DNA from: Siphonodentalium dalli
Lineage: Eukaryota > Mollusca > Scaphopoda > Gadilida > Siphonodentaliidae
Direction of reading: 5' to 3'
DNA length: 64,000 nucleotides
NCBI GenBank assembly: GCA_032622095.1
Contig: CP136063.1
Span: forward strand, 73,201,980-73,265,979
The translations under genes and the position numbers were made by a program. Numbering within the stretch: position 1 is the first letter of the stretch; every line of letters starts with the position of its first letter. Shown one piece after another: positions 1 to 12,784 of the stretch. A model generated the notes under the pieces. The model was not told where the DNA came from, ran no database searches, and worked only from the letters and a program-made list of their open reading frames with translations.

Positions 1-1286
1 TCAACAACAAAAAAGCATTGAACAGGATTCAATTTTTAAATTGCGGGAATTGGATACTGTCGACTAAATTGGCTTCAATGCACGACCTTGACAATAATTT
101 GTTCTGGGATATGGGAACCACACATACACCTTAAAGAGCCACGGTCCAATCTGAAGGTATCCGGTTTAGCCTTCCCTAATAATACGAGTCTCAGCTGTCT
201 GGACATTGACGCAGCCATGTCTGTAGTTTCCGCGCCGAATGATGTTGATAGGTTGTGATGTAGCGTACATACATATTTTTATATTTAAAAAACGACTAAA
301 TATTTGGAATATGGTCACCCATGATATACCGACAATCCATTTTTTAGAACCCGACAACACGATATGCAAATGATATCGCAATAAATAAATACCGAAAAAC
401 CGCGACGCCATATAAGTACGTCGTTTCCACGAAGCTAACTTATTATTTATAAAACAACATCGACATAAATGCATATTATAAGCACTTAGATTACAAAAAA
501 AACTCATTTATGTAACCATTTCATGTAACGCATGTGCGTTCATTTCATTCTGTACAAACCAAACATTATCTGTGTCAACCATAGCCTGGCGCCAGTAATA
601 ACGACATGTTATGGTGTATAATAATGATTATGATGTGGTATAAGTTAATATTAGTTGGTATATTACTGTGGTGTCTATGCGATTAGAGCCTTTTCCAAAT
701 AACGTAGTCTTCGATTTGAAGGTGAGGTAACATGCTTTCATCGCACCCCATTCGTGCAGTTAGAGATCTGAAATAATATCGATGTAATGGATATCAAACA
801 TATTAAGCAATGCATGTACATGTTAAAACATCATTAGATACAAGGTTGCAAATAGATTTATTATCCATGTAAATTAGTCATATAACTAAGGGCAATCTAC
901 GTCACCAACGGCACACTAAACACCAACCAGTATAGTAATTTCGTAACCACACACATAGCCACGTGTCTCCATTAGCGCCAAAGGTTTGACAAATCGTTGG
1001 GTCTCGCAAGGCTACCTTTATTGACCATTGCATTGTCGCAGTAGAACAACTCAACTCATGCCACTACGGAGAATGCACAGAGCTTATAAAATCACAAAAG
1101 AGCACACCGGATATACACATAATCGACAAGCTATTCTCTATAAAATATACCAACCGTGGCAGCCTTAAGGTGCGGTACTTTTAACCCAAACAATGGGGAC
1201 AATTCCAACGTCCGATTGTCAGTTCCTGCTGCAGTGGAGGACTTCCAATATCTCACGAAGGTCCATTAGATCCATTAAGTTATAGT
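1..1286 (+). other. Window start, nothing recognised
   Basis: AT-rich sequence. The longest ORF (minus strand, 166-507) has no recognisable family features. It may be the intron upstream of exon a. Confidence 0.4.
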
Positions 1287-1447
1287 ATAAGGATTAACTG
1301 TCATGTGGACTGTTTTTATGGAGATGTAACGGTGAGGTAAGTGGACACAACTTGTGTAAAACCAGAAGGGTTTTACATACAAGTTATGTCCACTTACCTC
1401 ACCGTTACATCTCCATAAAAATAGTCCACATGACAGTTAATCCTTAT
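1287..1447. repeat. 161-bp near-perfect hairpin element
   Basis: The left arm (1287-1363, starting ATAAGGATTAACTGTCATGT) and right arm (1369-1447, ending ACATGACAGTTAATCCTTAT) pair over about 77 bases with few mismatches around a 5-base loop. This is the form of a small foldback MITE. No gene is inside it. Confidence 0.93.
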
Positions 1448-2504
1448 ATTTATATACATTTAGCGAAAAAGCCACTTTTGTAAATATATTTAAATCGAAA
1501 AGTGTATCGTGACAAGATCAGCCCAAAATACCCAATAGCACCCTTGGCAAAAGTTAATAGGAACAATTTCTCTTCATGTTGAAACCCAATGATGTATTAA
1601 GTCAATCCTGCGCGAGTCAAAATGCGCCCAAAGCATTACGCGTTCGTCTTTCCAAACCTAATGACGTATCGATGGTGTTATTAGCTTGGTGTTATGAGGC
1701 GTTGCGCATTCACCGAGAAATAACTGCAACTAGCCACGTGGGCGCCGACCAATCAGAATGCTGGATTTAGTGATGACAACACTTAGTGTGTAAATATATA
1801 GCAATATATGTCGTCAATATTTTGTTCAAATGGATTGAACATTCGCATGGTATTACTCTTTCTAGGACAGCTGTCCCGATACCCTGCAATAATCTTATTT
1901 GAAGCATGTGCGCAGGGGCATGTACCACACTGATGTTTGTAGTAATATTATGGGGGTATCTGGCAGATACTGTATCTCCGAGTTTCTCTGGCAAATGGAG
2001 GCATTTAAAATGCAGCGGGCAAAGATGGAATCCAAAAACTAGATAAAACAAAAACTCGAACGATAACATATTGTCTAACATATTCGCGACCTGTCTGTAC
2101 AAATAGAGGCCCATTAAAAGAATTAATTTTGACAAACAATAAAGTCGTCGTTGTCATGTACTGCTATTCCTATGTTCTATATTTGTGTTACCCAGCCCCA
2201 GCTGCGGTTGACTTTTACATATTGTCAATCGATGTAAATCGGTAATGTCGATTTGTAATCGTTAATCGTGGTCCTCGCTCTTTTTGACTCTCCAGTCATC
2301 AGTCTAGAAACTGTTGGAATATATTCCTTCGTGCTCGGTTATTGTATTTTAAACAATGTGAACCTAAAAATGTTCATGTTTATAATTCGTCAAAAGAGTC
2401 CAACTGCACTGAATTTTATGCAGTGAAATCAGGTTTCCATGTGCGTTGTGAAGCCGCGAATCGGCGGGACAGTGTCAATCAATATTCGTGGATTCAAACT
2501 TACT
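1448..2504 (+). other. Nothing recognised
   Basis: Short ORFs on both strands without family features. An upstream receptor exon was looked for and not found. Confidence 0.4.
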
Positions 2505-2750
2505 GATGACAAAGATAACGGATGATGACGAGGACGAGGACGACGATAACGATGATGATGGTGATAATAATGATGATGATGATGATGATGAACTGGCGGG
2601 TATGGCGAAGACAATTATGATGATATGATGCTGACGACGACCACTTTAATGATGACGATAATGGGACGAGGACATCTATTATTATCATGTTTATACTGAT
2701 ATGATGCTGACGACGATACAGATTATGATGATAATGATGATAAAAAGTAT
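2505..2750. repeat. GAT/GAC trinucleotide-rich tract
   Basis: Imperfect GATGAT and GACGAC runs. A 13-base motif TATGATGCTGACGACGA occurs twice (about 2624 and 2701). His-rich ORFs on the minus strand are repeat artefacts. Confidence 0.85.
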
Positions 2751-2921
2751 GATGAACAGGCGCCATGGCAATTGGGAGATAACCATGTACATAATGCACT
2801 ATTATATGTTCCTTCTCGCCATCTTCTGTGTATATACATCCCATTTCTCGATATCATTGTTATTTTGATCAGAGAATAACGCATTAGACTATACCGCTAA
2901 TCGTGATTTTAATTATTTCAG

Positions 2922-3179
2922 TGTGTCAGTTGACCAATGTCGGGTGCCACGTGATGGTTGCCATGGTTAGCTGTAAGACAGCAAGAACTGTTGATTTTCA
3001 CTCGAGGACTATGGCGGTTCCTGTGATCCTGATCACGAGTGATCGATGTTATATGAGGTCGCTGGGAGAATCCACGTTCAGACCGATTGCTGCCTACTAT
3101 GACAGAGTTGGCTTACTATGTGCAATCTCAGTATTCCATAAATGGAAGAACATTGCATACATATACGACAATAGCGTAG
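2922..3179 (+). CDS. iGluR exon a: amino-terminal domain
   Basis: The exon is read from a TTTCAG acceptor to an AG|GTATGA donor. It begins with the last two bases of a split codon and ends with one base of the next. The peptide contains VPVILITSD, then FRPIAAYYDRVGLL and HKWKNIAYIYDNSVG. These match the LIVBP-like amino-terminal domain of glutamate receptors: strand 'iPhi', the 'R..P' segment, helix, then 'W..v..iYD'. The terminal G joins GT of the next exon to give Gly, which supports the junction. Upstream exons with the signal peptide were not recognised in 1-2921 and may lie outside the window. Confidence 0.82.
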
Positions 3180-3673
3180 GTATGATTTTAGAATGACGTT
3201 TGAAAAACAACATTTGTAATATCAGCGGAAGTGCACGATATATTCAAGCAAGGGACAGAGATGAGCCGAATTGCTAATAGCATTTGTTAATTCTCTCGCT
3301 ATCATCCCGGAGATGTGGGGCATTACTATAGGAACCTCCTGATCGAAGTGTGATGAAAATTTGCGCCAAAAAATTTGGGTCGAAATGACAGAATGGGTCG
3401 AAAATAAATAGGAAATATGGGGAAATACCGGGATAACTCCAGAATCATTCATAATCACATATATAATCTGAGCCTAACAAATTTGGTCTATTTTTAAAAA
3501 GTGTGTCGAAAAGTGGTCGAACACTGCTGTGTCACAAAAATGTTGGAAGCTGAGGAAAATGACACCAGGAACACCCTCAGTCAGTGAAGTGGGACAAACA
3601 TTTGAGCCTATACCATATAAGTCGAAATTGAACAAAGCTAGACAAAAATAAAGAACGCATGAGACTTCCCCAG
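3180..3673 (+). other. Intron start, no recognisable feature
   Basis: About 500 bases of unique-looking intronic DNA lie between the donor of exon a and the first minisatellite unit. No ORF of interest is seen on either strand. Confidence 0.5.
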
Positions 3674-6600
3674 AATCACGTTAGCATTATTAATGACTAC
3701 TAACCTTTAGAACATTTAATGTGATTTGTCAGTCGCTGAATCTCCAGAAACTCCGGGATCACGTTAGCATTATTAATGAGTAGTAACCTTTAGAACATTA
3801 ATGTGACTTGTCAGTCGCTGAATCTCCAGAAAATCCGGGATCACTTTAGCATTATTAATGAGTAGTAACCTTTAGAACAGTAATGTGATTTGTCAGTCGC
3901 TGAATCTCCAGAAACTCCGGGATCACGTTAGCATTATTGATGAGTAGTAACCTTTAGAACATTAATGTGACTTGTCAGTCGCTGAATCTCCAGAAACTAC
4001 GGGATCACGTTAGCATTATTAATGAGTAGTAACCTTTAGAACATTAATGTGACTTTTCAGTCGCTGAATCTCCAGAAACTCCGGGGTCACGTTAGCATTA
4101 TTAATGAGTAGTAACCTTTAGAACGTTAATGTGACTTGTCAGTCGCTGAATCTCCAGAAACTCCGGGGTCACGTTAGCATTATTAATGAGTAGTAACCTT
4201 TAGAACATTAATGTGATTTGTCAGTCGCTGAATCTCCAGAAACTCCGGGATCACGTTAGCATTATTAATGAGTACATGTAGTAACCTTTAGAACATTAAT
4301 GTGACTTGTCAGTCGCTGAATCTCCAGAAACTCCGGGATCGCGTTAGCATTATTAATGAGTAGTAACCTTTAGAACATTAATGTGACTTGTCAGTCGCTG
4401 AATCTCCAGAAACTCCGGGACCACGTTAGCATTATTAATGAGTACATGTAGTAACCTTTAGAACATTAATGTGACTTGTCAGTCGCTGAATCTCCAGAAA
4501 CTCCAGGATCACGTTAGCATTATTAATGAGTACATGTAGTAACCTTTAGAACATTAATGTGATTTGTCAGTCGCTGAATCTCCAGAAACTCCGGGATCAC
4601 GTTAGCATTATTAATGAGTAGTAACCTTTAGAACATTAATGTGACTTGTCAGTCGCTGAATCTCCAGAAACTCCGGGATCACGTTAGCATTATTAATGAG
4701 TAGTAACATTTAGAACATTAATGTGATTTGTCAGTCGCTGAATCTCCAGAAACTCCGGGATCACGTTAGCATTATTAATGAGTACATGTAGTAACCTTTA
4801 GAACATTAATGTGACTTGTCAGTCGCTGAATCTCCAGAAACTCCGGGGTCACGTTAGCATTATTAATGAGTAGTAACCTTTAGAACATTAATGTGATTTG
4901 TCAGTCGCTGAATCTCCAGAAACTCCGGGATCACGTTAGCATTATTAATGAGTACATGTAGTAACATTTAGAACATTAATGTGATTTGTCAGTCGCTGAA
5001 TCTCCAGAAACTCCGGGATCACGTTAGCATTATTAATGAGTACATGTAGTAACCTTTAGAACATTAATGTGACTTGTCAGTCGCTGAATCTCCAGAAACT
5101 CCGGGATCACGTTAGCATTATTAATGAGTACATGTAGTAACCTTTAGAACATTAATGTGATTTGTCAGTCGCTGAATCTCCAGAAACTCCGGGATCACGT
5201 TAGCATTATTAATGAGTACATGTAGTAACCTTTAGAACATTAATGTGACTTGTCAGTCGCTGAATCTCCAGAAACTCCGGGATCACGTTAGCATTATTAA
5301 TGAGTACATGTAGTAACATTTAGAACATTAATGTGATTTGTCAGTCGCTGAATCTCCAGAAACTCCGGGATCACGTTAGCATTATTAATGAGTAGTAACC
5401 TTTAGAACATTAATGTGACTTGTCAGTCGCTGAATCTCCAGAAACTCCGGGATCACGTTAGCATTATTAATGAGTACATGTAGTAACCTTTAGAACATTA
5501 ATGTGACTTGTCAGTCGCTGAATCTCCAGAAACTCCTGGGTCACGTTAGCATTATTAATGAGTAGTAACCTTTAGAACATTAATGTGATTTGTCAGTCGC
5601 TGAATCTCCAGAAACTCCGGGATCACGTTAGCATTATTAATGAGTAGTAACATTTAGAACATTAATGTGATTTGTCAGTCGCTGAATCTCCAGAAACTCC
5701 GGGATCACGTTAGCATTATTAATGAGTAGTAACATTTAGAACATTAATGTGACTTGTCAGTCGCTGAATCTCCAGAAACTCCGAGATCACGTTAGCATTA
5801 TTAATGAGTACATGTAGTAACCTTTAGAACATTAATGTGATTTGTCAGTCGCTGAATCTCCAGAAACTCCGGGGTCACGTTAGCATTATTAATGAGTAGT
5901 AACCTTTAGAACATTAATGTGACTTGTCAGTCGCTGAATCTCCAGAAACTCCGGGGTCACGTTAGCATTATTAATGAGTAGTAACCTTTAGAACATTAAT
6001 GTGATTTGTCAGTCGCTGAATCTCCAGAAACTCCGGGATCACGTTAGCATTATTAATGAGTACATGTAGTAACCTTTAGAACATTAATGTGACTTGTCAG
6101 TCGCTGAATCTCCAGAAACTCCGGGATCACGTTAGCATTATTAATGAGTAGTAACATTTAGAACATTAATGTGATTTGTCAGTCGCTGAATCTCCAGAAA
6201 CTCCGGGATCACGTTAGCATTATTAATGAGTACATGTAGTAACCTTTAGAACATTAATGTGATTTGTCAGTAGCTGAATCTCCAGAAACTCCGGGATCAC
6301 GTTAGCATTATTAATGAGTACATGTAGTAACCTTTAGAACATTAATGTGATTTGTCAGTCGCTGAATCTCCAGAAACTCCGGGATCACGTTAGCATTATT
6401 AATGAGTAGTAACATTTAGAACATTAATGTGACTTGTCAGTCGCTGAATCTCCAGAAACTCCGAGATCACGTTAGCAGTATTAATGAGTACATATAGTAA
6501 CCTTTAGAACATTAATGTGATTTGTCAGTCGCTGAATCTCCAGAAACTCCGGGGTCACGTTAGCATTATTAATGAGTAGTAACCTTTAGAACATTAATGT

Positions 6601-7075
6601 GACTTGTCAGTCGCTGAATCTCCAGAAACTCCGGGGTCACGTTAGCATTATTAATGAGTAGTAACCTTTAGAACATTAATGTGATTTGTCAGTCGCTGAA
6701 TCTCCAGAAACTCCGGGATCACGTTAGCATTATTAATGAGTACATGTAGTAACCTTTAGAACATTAATGTGACTTGTCAGTCGCTGAATCTCCAGAAACT
6801 CCGGGATCACGTTAGCATTATTAATGAGTAGTAACATTTAGAACATTAATGTGATTTGTCAGTCGCTGAATCTCCAGAAACTCCGGGATCACGTTAGCAT
6901 TATTAATGAGTACATGTAGTAACCTTTAGAACATTAATGTGACTTGTCAGTCGCCGAATCTCCAGAAACTCCGGGATCACGTTAGCATTATTAATGAGTA
7001 CATGTAGTAACCTTTAGAACATTAATGTGACTTGTCAGTAGCTGAATCTCCAGAAACTCCGGGATCACGTTAGCA
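3674..7075. repeat. 82/88-bp minisatellite, about 41 units
   Basis: A head-to-tail array fills most of the first visible intron. The unit runs from TCACGTTAGCATTATTAATG through TTTAGAACATTAATGTGA to CTCCAGAAACTCCGGGA. It has two length forms, 82 bp and 88 bp, which differ by a 6-base insertion turning AGTAGTAACC into AGTACATGTAGTAACC. Units are nearly identical in the middle and drift at both ends (3674 onward and after 7075). I counted about 41 starts of the GTTAGCA motif by eye. There are no variable spacers, so this is not a CRISPR array. Confidence 0.95.
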
Positions 7076-7621
7076 TTATTCATAGGGAGTATCATTTAGA
7101 CAATTACTGTCAGACTGTCAGTCACTGAATATTACATATAACGTTGGAATGTTTACACTATTGCTATGGGTGGTTCGGTTGTGGAATGCAATATAACTCA
7201 CTTATATGAGAGAAGTGCCATTTCCTCGTTGCAAATTGAAAATTCTCAGTTGTATCAAAACTCTTTGGAATACATCACTGAAAACAGTTGGAACAGTTTG
7301 AAGAGCGCCCACATTTGTGGTTTCACTCGATCAATGTCCTACAGCTGCACTAGCAATTAGTTCGACGAATAGCGGTCATGGGTGAATATATACATATTAT
7401 ATATATTGATAAATTTAATTATTGTTGTCATTTTATTTTTAAATTTTAAATGAATGTTTCCGTTATTCATCACAGAGTTCCCTTAGCCAACCCCAAGCCA
7501 AATGCGTGACTTACGGGTGAGACAAATGCGTAGGGTGGCACTAGTTTCATATGGGACATTTTTTTGGACGATACGAGTTGTTATTGTTTGCAGAAACTAA
7601 TTCGACATTTTATTGTTTCAG
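7076..7621 (+). other. Intron tail before exon b
   Basis: The last degenerate minisatellite unit is followed by unique AT-rich sequence up to the TTGTTTCAG acceptor at 7621. Small ORFs here have no recognisable content. Confidence 0.5.
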
Positions 7622-7803
7622 GTTCCAAATATTTGGAAACCTTACTAAAGACGGCATCGAGACATTATATCAGCGTTATCGCTATTAAATTCGAACCTGG
7701 CAAATCGTCCGATAAGTACTCTGCAATGAAAAGAGCGCTCAGTCGATCACATCATATTTTTGTTGATGTTAACAGGACCAACCAAAGACTGATTTCCGAC
7801 TGG
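7622..7803 (+). CDS. iGluR exon b: amino-terminal domain
   Basis: The acceptor is TTGTTTCAG and the donor is TGG|GTATGG. The two leading bases GT complete the Gly codon begun in exon a, and 60 full codons follow. The peptide reads GSKYLETLLKTASRH, then YISVIAIKFEP and SRSHHIFVDVNRTNQRLISDW. This is the usual second half of an amino-terminal-domain segment: a 'l..ll..a' helix, then a strand, then 'ii.d.'. It ends in phase 0. It has no meaning alone; support comes from the phase match and position between exons a and c. Confidence 0.78.
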
Positions 7804-8139
7804 GTATGGATTTTTGCTTGTTATTATATCTGTGTAACACGATTTATATAGATAATCGAGGTTGGGATGATCATTGCTAAACTGTGAATACTGGCAGATA
7901 ATTGTCTGTATGTGGCGATATCGTAGTGATATCGAATTAAAATATAAAGAAAACTGATAGCAAGATACATGAATAAATTAGCTAATGGATATCCCTCTAA
8001 AAGTTCGTCTACAGCAACATGTATGGGGCATTATAGTCTATCGTCGTTTAAGTTTCCTCTCATCTAAGCCTGTCATATGTGGTTGATTGATTGTTTATTT
8101 AAATCAAAGCCACAATAAAGTGGCGAATAAAGAGTATAA
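7804..8139 (+). other. Intron, nothing recognised
   Basis: AT-rich intronic sequence after the exon b donor. No coding or structural signal was found. Confidence 0.45.
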
Positions 8140-8770
8140 TTAACATATCTAATATATATTTTGGGACTTATGTTTGTTTGTCTGTTAGCTATGGCCGGGA
8201 AAACGGCTGGACCGATTGAGCTCAAACTTCCAATCAAAGGTTAAAAAACCACGGGCAGTGTTTACCGCCGTTTTGGAGAGGCTCCGAGCACCCCTTCTCC
8301 ACTCCACTCCCAGTCACTAAAATGTCCGTCCTTGGCACTGTGGGTTTAATAGCGTTGATAGTTAAAGAGCGTTCGTATCCGCAGTGTCGTTGATAAAGAG
8401 CGTATGCGTGTAGTGTGATTTTTATGTATGGGGCCAGACGTGAGTGTGTCTGTATCCAGACATGAGCGTGTTCTGTGATTCTTATGTCTGTCTTCGTACT
8501 TAATGGGTCCAAGGAACGCGGGAGATTTTCATCGGGTAAGTTTTTCCGCCCGAGGTGATCTTCACATTGAAACGGGTACCCACAAACGTACCTCTTTTGG
8601 GGACGGGTACCATCACGGGATGGGTACCATCATTTCTCTTGATTAAAAAGGCAGAATTAACTCAAATTAAATAAAAAAAATTAACGGATTTCGACTTGAT
8701 ACCTAGGGATACTTTTGTCGGGGGAGTGTTTTCGACGGGTCAAATCGTTACCCCGACCTGACCTTGGCTG
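8140..8770 (-). repeat. Minus-strand copy of an RTE-like 3' repeat
   Basis: On the minus strand this reads like the dispersed repeat at 57640-58740. It has TGACCCG-type blocks, GGTACCC motifs, a 'cggtccagccgttttcccgg' stretch and then runs of ACAGACAAAC. This layout (degenerate 'cgttttcgag...cagacagac' tail) is common at 3' ends of RTE-like LINEs and their derivatives. The family assignment is inference; the resemblance to 57640-58740 is seen directly. No ORF is retained. Confidence 0.4.
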
Positions 8771-8817
8771 TTGTCTGGCTTGCCATTTTCATATGACAGA
8801 AGTGTATATATAGTTTT

Positions 8818-8932
8818 ACTATCATAATGATCATCATGATCATCATTATCATCATCATCATCATCACAATCATCATCACAATCATCATCGTCATCATCAT
8901 CATCGCCGACATCGTCGCGTCGTCATCGTTAT
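8818..8932. repeat. ATC/GAT trinucleotide microsatellite
   Basis: Repeated TCATCA on the plus strand with interruptions. The methionine-rich minus-strand ORF across it is a by-product of the repeat. Confidence 0.85.
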
Positions 8933-10818
8933 TACCAACCATATCCGGCGATGTTCGTGACCTTTCTCGTTATTGGAATATGATAGATAAAATGTCGTCT
9001 TAATGTGGTTTGCTGATTTATGGACAACCCCATACTGCGGGGTCGATACCATAACCCTATGGGGACAGCGGATGTAATAATATATTGTATGTGTATGATG
9101 TAGGTGTATATGTGTAGGGCTTGGAACTGCCGAATACTTTTCAGTCCGTTGTAACGCGAAAGAGCGAATTGTTTTTGTTTTGCGGATTTATCGTATAAGC
9201 TTAGACAGCCTGTTCTCGCTGAAATAAGCTCATAGCGAACTTACTTCATGGGACTGAAATAAGCTTATATTATCATTATTTAGATGTAAAATAAGCCGTA
9301 TATGGACATAAACGCTGGTTAACAGCCATATATGGAACCATTTCAATATGCAATAAGCCCGTATTGTGTTATTATGACGAGAACATGTTGGACGATAACA
9401 CGAACATACCAACTCGCGACTTACCAGATATTGCTCTATATGTAATGCGTTTTAACTTTGACCCAGCCATCCAATAGAATAACGGGTGTAAGTCTACTAT
9501 GGGCTTATTTCATAATCAAATAAGTCCAATATGAACCTATGTTAATTTTTAGGTCCAATATGAACCTATTTGCACGTGGATACTTTGGGCTTAGAAGCGA
9601 CTATATTACTACACAAGTATATCGATTTAACTGTTACAGAGAATGCAGACATCGTCACTTTATTACAAAAGTTTATAAATGTAACCAAGCGATTTAAAAG
9701 AATTAGATTATGAACTCGCATTAAATAAACACATCTCTTCGCAAGGTACAGCTTAAAGGTCAATATATTCCATATTATATACCATTTGAAAGAGGAAGCT
9801 CCAAAACATTGTATTATCAACTTATCCGGTGTAATAAACTGTGACCATGTTGTCTTTGTTGAGCTACTGACGTGTTTTTGTGCTAAAGTTTCATCTGGTT
9901 TGTAGTTTACATTGTATTATTTTCAATGGAGGGGTAACTCTAAATCTTAAAGATAGAGTTATTCCCCTTCCATTGAAAATACATTTTTAGTTTGATTTCT
10001 GTTGCATTCTGGGAGCGAAAGCGGGGGGTACTCTTTCTATGATTTCATCTCTTTTCTATTTCTCTATAGGCATCTTCTGACACACAGCCATTTCAAATGG
10101 TTATGAGTTATAGTATTTTAATCACATTTTATGGCTGATATTGTTATTAAAACCGTATATCAAGGCACTATCAAAAAAATAATCAGTGACTCGAAAAATA
10201 AGTTGGCCTTTAATTCCTATACTCTTCTATCTACTCACACATTATCATATATGTATCATACTTTAAGCTTTGAGAGTGGTGAGAGGGCAAACTGACCTAC
10301 AGTGATCACTCACTTACCGCAAAGCGGGTGCTTGCAGAGCATACAATTCTTCATTTGAGACCAAATATTGATGTAATTTGCACGACAAAGAACTGGCAAA
10401 TAATACGACTTTGGATTATTGCCCGATCATATTTATATTTCCATACTGATATATATAGTATGTACATTATCATTCGCTGTATGTGCTTAATTATCATATA
10501 AACTATCGTCTACACTAAACAGAATAAAGTATGTCTAGGTCAACAAGAGTACAACCATGTGGAATTGTGCCCATGTAAATGATGTGCACAAACAAGTATA
10601 TTTTGGATTGCCTATCATACAATATAATTGGGTAGTATAGCAATTATCTTGTTTAACATAGTGGTTGACGTCAATCGTTAACAAAATACTTTACTATTTC
10701 TCTTTGCACATATATGTATATGCTTGTCCATGCTGTTTTATTGTTCGCGTTTTGTGTTTGTTATGATGTTCATTGGCACCAACTTTTGGTATTTGCAATA
10801 ATACAACCACTGTTCCAG
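8933..10818 (+). other. Intron with a dispersed repeat and a small hairpin
   Basis: The remainder of the intron before exon c. At 9410-9570 a block containing 'GACTTACC', 'AAGTCTACTATGGGCTTATT' and 'AATATGAACCTAT' resembles 30470-30630, so it is a dispersed repeat. A hairpin lies at 9914-9981. A G-rich stretch (GCGGGGGG) lies near 10021. No coding signal was seen before the acceptor. Confidence 0.45.
9914..9981. repeat. Short hairpin with about 25-bp arms
   Basis: The left arm around ATTTTCAATGGAGGGGTAAC pairs with the right arm around TTATTCCCCTTCCATTGAAA, with a loop near TAAATCTTAAAGA. It looks like a small foldback element or the relic of one. It has no gene content. Confidence 0.7.
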
Positions 10819-11016
10819 AGTATAACTAACAACTGGATGACAAAAGCATACTTCTGGGTGTATTTGGATGGCGATATATCGATTCTTCTACATACCCTGA
10901 ATGACACGATGCCTTCTGAGAACTCTAACGTCATGGTATCTCGCTGGGATACAGCAATGAACCAAGACGACTCGACAATATGTACCCGCAGTGGATCGGT
11001 AGCTGATATCGGACTG
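10819..11016 (+). CDS. iGluR exon c: amino-terminal domain
   Basis: The acceptor is TGTTCCAG and the donor CTG|GTAAGT is strong. There are 66 codons, phase 0 at both ends. The peptide contains MTKAYFWVYLDGDISILLHT, then NSNVMVSRWDTAMNQ, then GSVADIGL. This fits the 'a..lgm....Y.w..t..d' part of the iGluR amino-terminal domain. The ORF extends upstream of the acceptor into hydrophobic sequence that is intronic. There is no independent evidence of function for this exon outside the gene model. Confidence 0.72.
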
Positions 11017-11194
11017 GTAAGTCAGTACAGCAATCCCTATCTCGTAGACAAAACATTACAAAACTAATTATACATGTACGATGCTACTGCACTATTTAAG
11101 TTTAATCGATTATTTTGTTTTGACAATGCAGTTCGTGCAAGTTACTTAGTGATGCACACAGTCCGGTAATATTAACCCTGTCCTTCAAAACAGT

Positions 11195-11910
11195 TTGACC
11201 AATTGCAATCGAAGTATATACAACGCGATCGAGAATTTTATAGAAGGAGCTAGGGAATACTTTATTTTCCGCAAAAATGAATCAAATGTTCTGAGCGAAG
11301 TGACTTCTCTTATTGAAAACTTCACTGACAATATTGGTGTGTTAACCGGAGAAATGTCGAATGATATTGTACGTAAGGTAGAATATTTATTTACTATAAC
11401 GCAGCCACAAACAGTTTTGGGTGCTGTAACATTAAACCTGGATACAATATACAAGTAAAAAGAAACCATGGTTTGATAAAAACTGTAGATTAGCAAGAAC
11501 GCATTATAAATTAGTGCGGAAACGCAGTAAAATATATTCAAGAGAAAATGAAAGACGCGAGTTTTAGCTTGTGAAATTGAGAAATTCTATGACTATCGGA
11601 ATAAATGTGACATAGAAACATTAACAATCAAACTGAATAACTGGCTTGCTGATGCCATGCGTCTCAGAAAGATCCTTATATACAAACTGTTCAAACCCGC
11701 ACTATGTGGAGCCCTATACGCTGATGGCTCAGTTCCGTTGTGGCATCTTGCCTCTCATAAAAGAAACTGGTCGTTTCCGAAATGAGGACGTAGACGATAT
11801 ATAGTATGTGTGTCTTGTATGATACAGACGATGTGGAAACTGATCATCACTTCCTCATTCGTTGTCTAGCTTACAGGACAGTTGAACCTATTTTTCCGTG
11901 TCGATATTTC
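11195..11910 (+). pseudogene. Decayed LINE reverse-transcriptase ORF fragment
   Basis: At 11460-11560 the sequence reads KKPWFDKNCRLARTHYKL, the linker typical between the endonuclease and reverse transcriptase of non-LTR retrotransposons. At 11720-11800 it reads QFRCGILPLIKETGRF, then, after frameshifts, VETDHHFLIRC. That last part is the C-terminal 'E..HFLl.C' block of such ORF2 proteins. Stops and frameshifts separate the pieces and the whole RT core is missing. It is therefore an internally deleted, dead copy, on the same strand as the host gene. It is not part of the receptor. Confidence 0.7.
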
Positions 11911-12784
11911 ACGGTTTCATTCTGCTCTAGATATCATGGTTTAACAATTGCAGAATACTTATTAATAAACGTCATTTGAAAGCGTGTTTAAAGTATTATG
12001 GAGTTACTTTGTTTGATAAGTTGTTCCAAACAAAATGATAATTGTTAGTAAACAAATGTTCTCGTTGTTCTAAAAACTAGTGGGTGATGTTCCGGGTGTC
12101 GGGTTCGGTTGTGCATTTGGTAAACATATTGGTGAATGATTTTAAAAACGCTTTAAAACAATTTATGCATGGGAATCGTAGCCTCACCTTTATGCATATC
12201 ATAGATTTTGAGTATGTTTTTTTTAAAGAAGTTCTGTGTATGACTCCTATATTTGTTATTACATAAAACTCGTGTCGCACGTTTTCGAAGCAAGGAACAT
12301 TTTCTCGACTGCAAAATATATTATGTGGGGACGTCCCCATATCTGAATCCCATCAACATGATGCTTTTGTGTTAGATCATACTGTAAGTGTACTTCCATA
12401 GAATACAAATGTTTATCCTTAGTGATGTGATCTGTGACATTCATCAATTTGAAGAAACAGAAGAGACATGTGTTTTTGAAAGTCAGATTTTCATCGATAA
12501 TTGTAGCTCTGTGTTATATAATTAAACGTTTATATAGTTCCTGTTGTCACTATTATTCTCAAATTTTCATTATTGCATTCATGGGGATCGATAAATAGTG
12601 AACATACCATTTTAACGTAGTGCTAAAAACGTGGTTTATTTTTACCGTATAATGATTAACAAAGAACGTTCTTTAATGATCCGCACAAAAAGAAGAGTAC
12701 CTTCCCAGCCACCTAATTTCATTCATATATCTATATAATCGGCACTGGCTGTGGTTGATTATTTGCTCTACTATCTCATTTCAG
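11911..12784 (+). other. Intron before exon d, nothing recognised
   Basis: AT-rich intronic DNA. Overlapping short ORFs on both strands near 12080-12340 share no features with known families and lack codon bias. Confidence 0.45.

Noticed and set aside
3674-7075. Regular array that could be taken for a CRISPR array
   Set aside because: Units are tandem without unique spacers, the unit is 82-88 bp, and the context is an animal intron.
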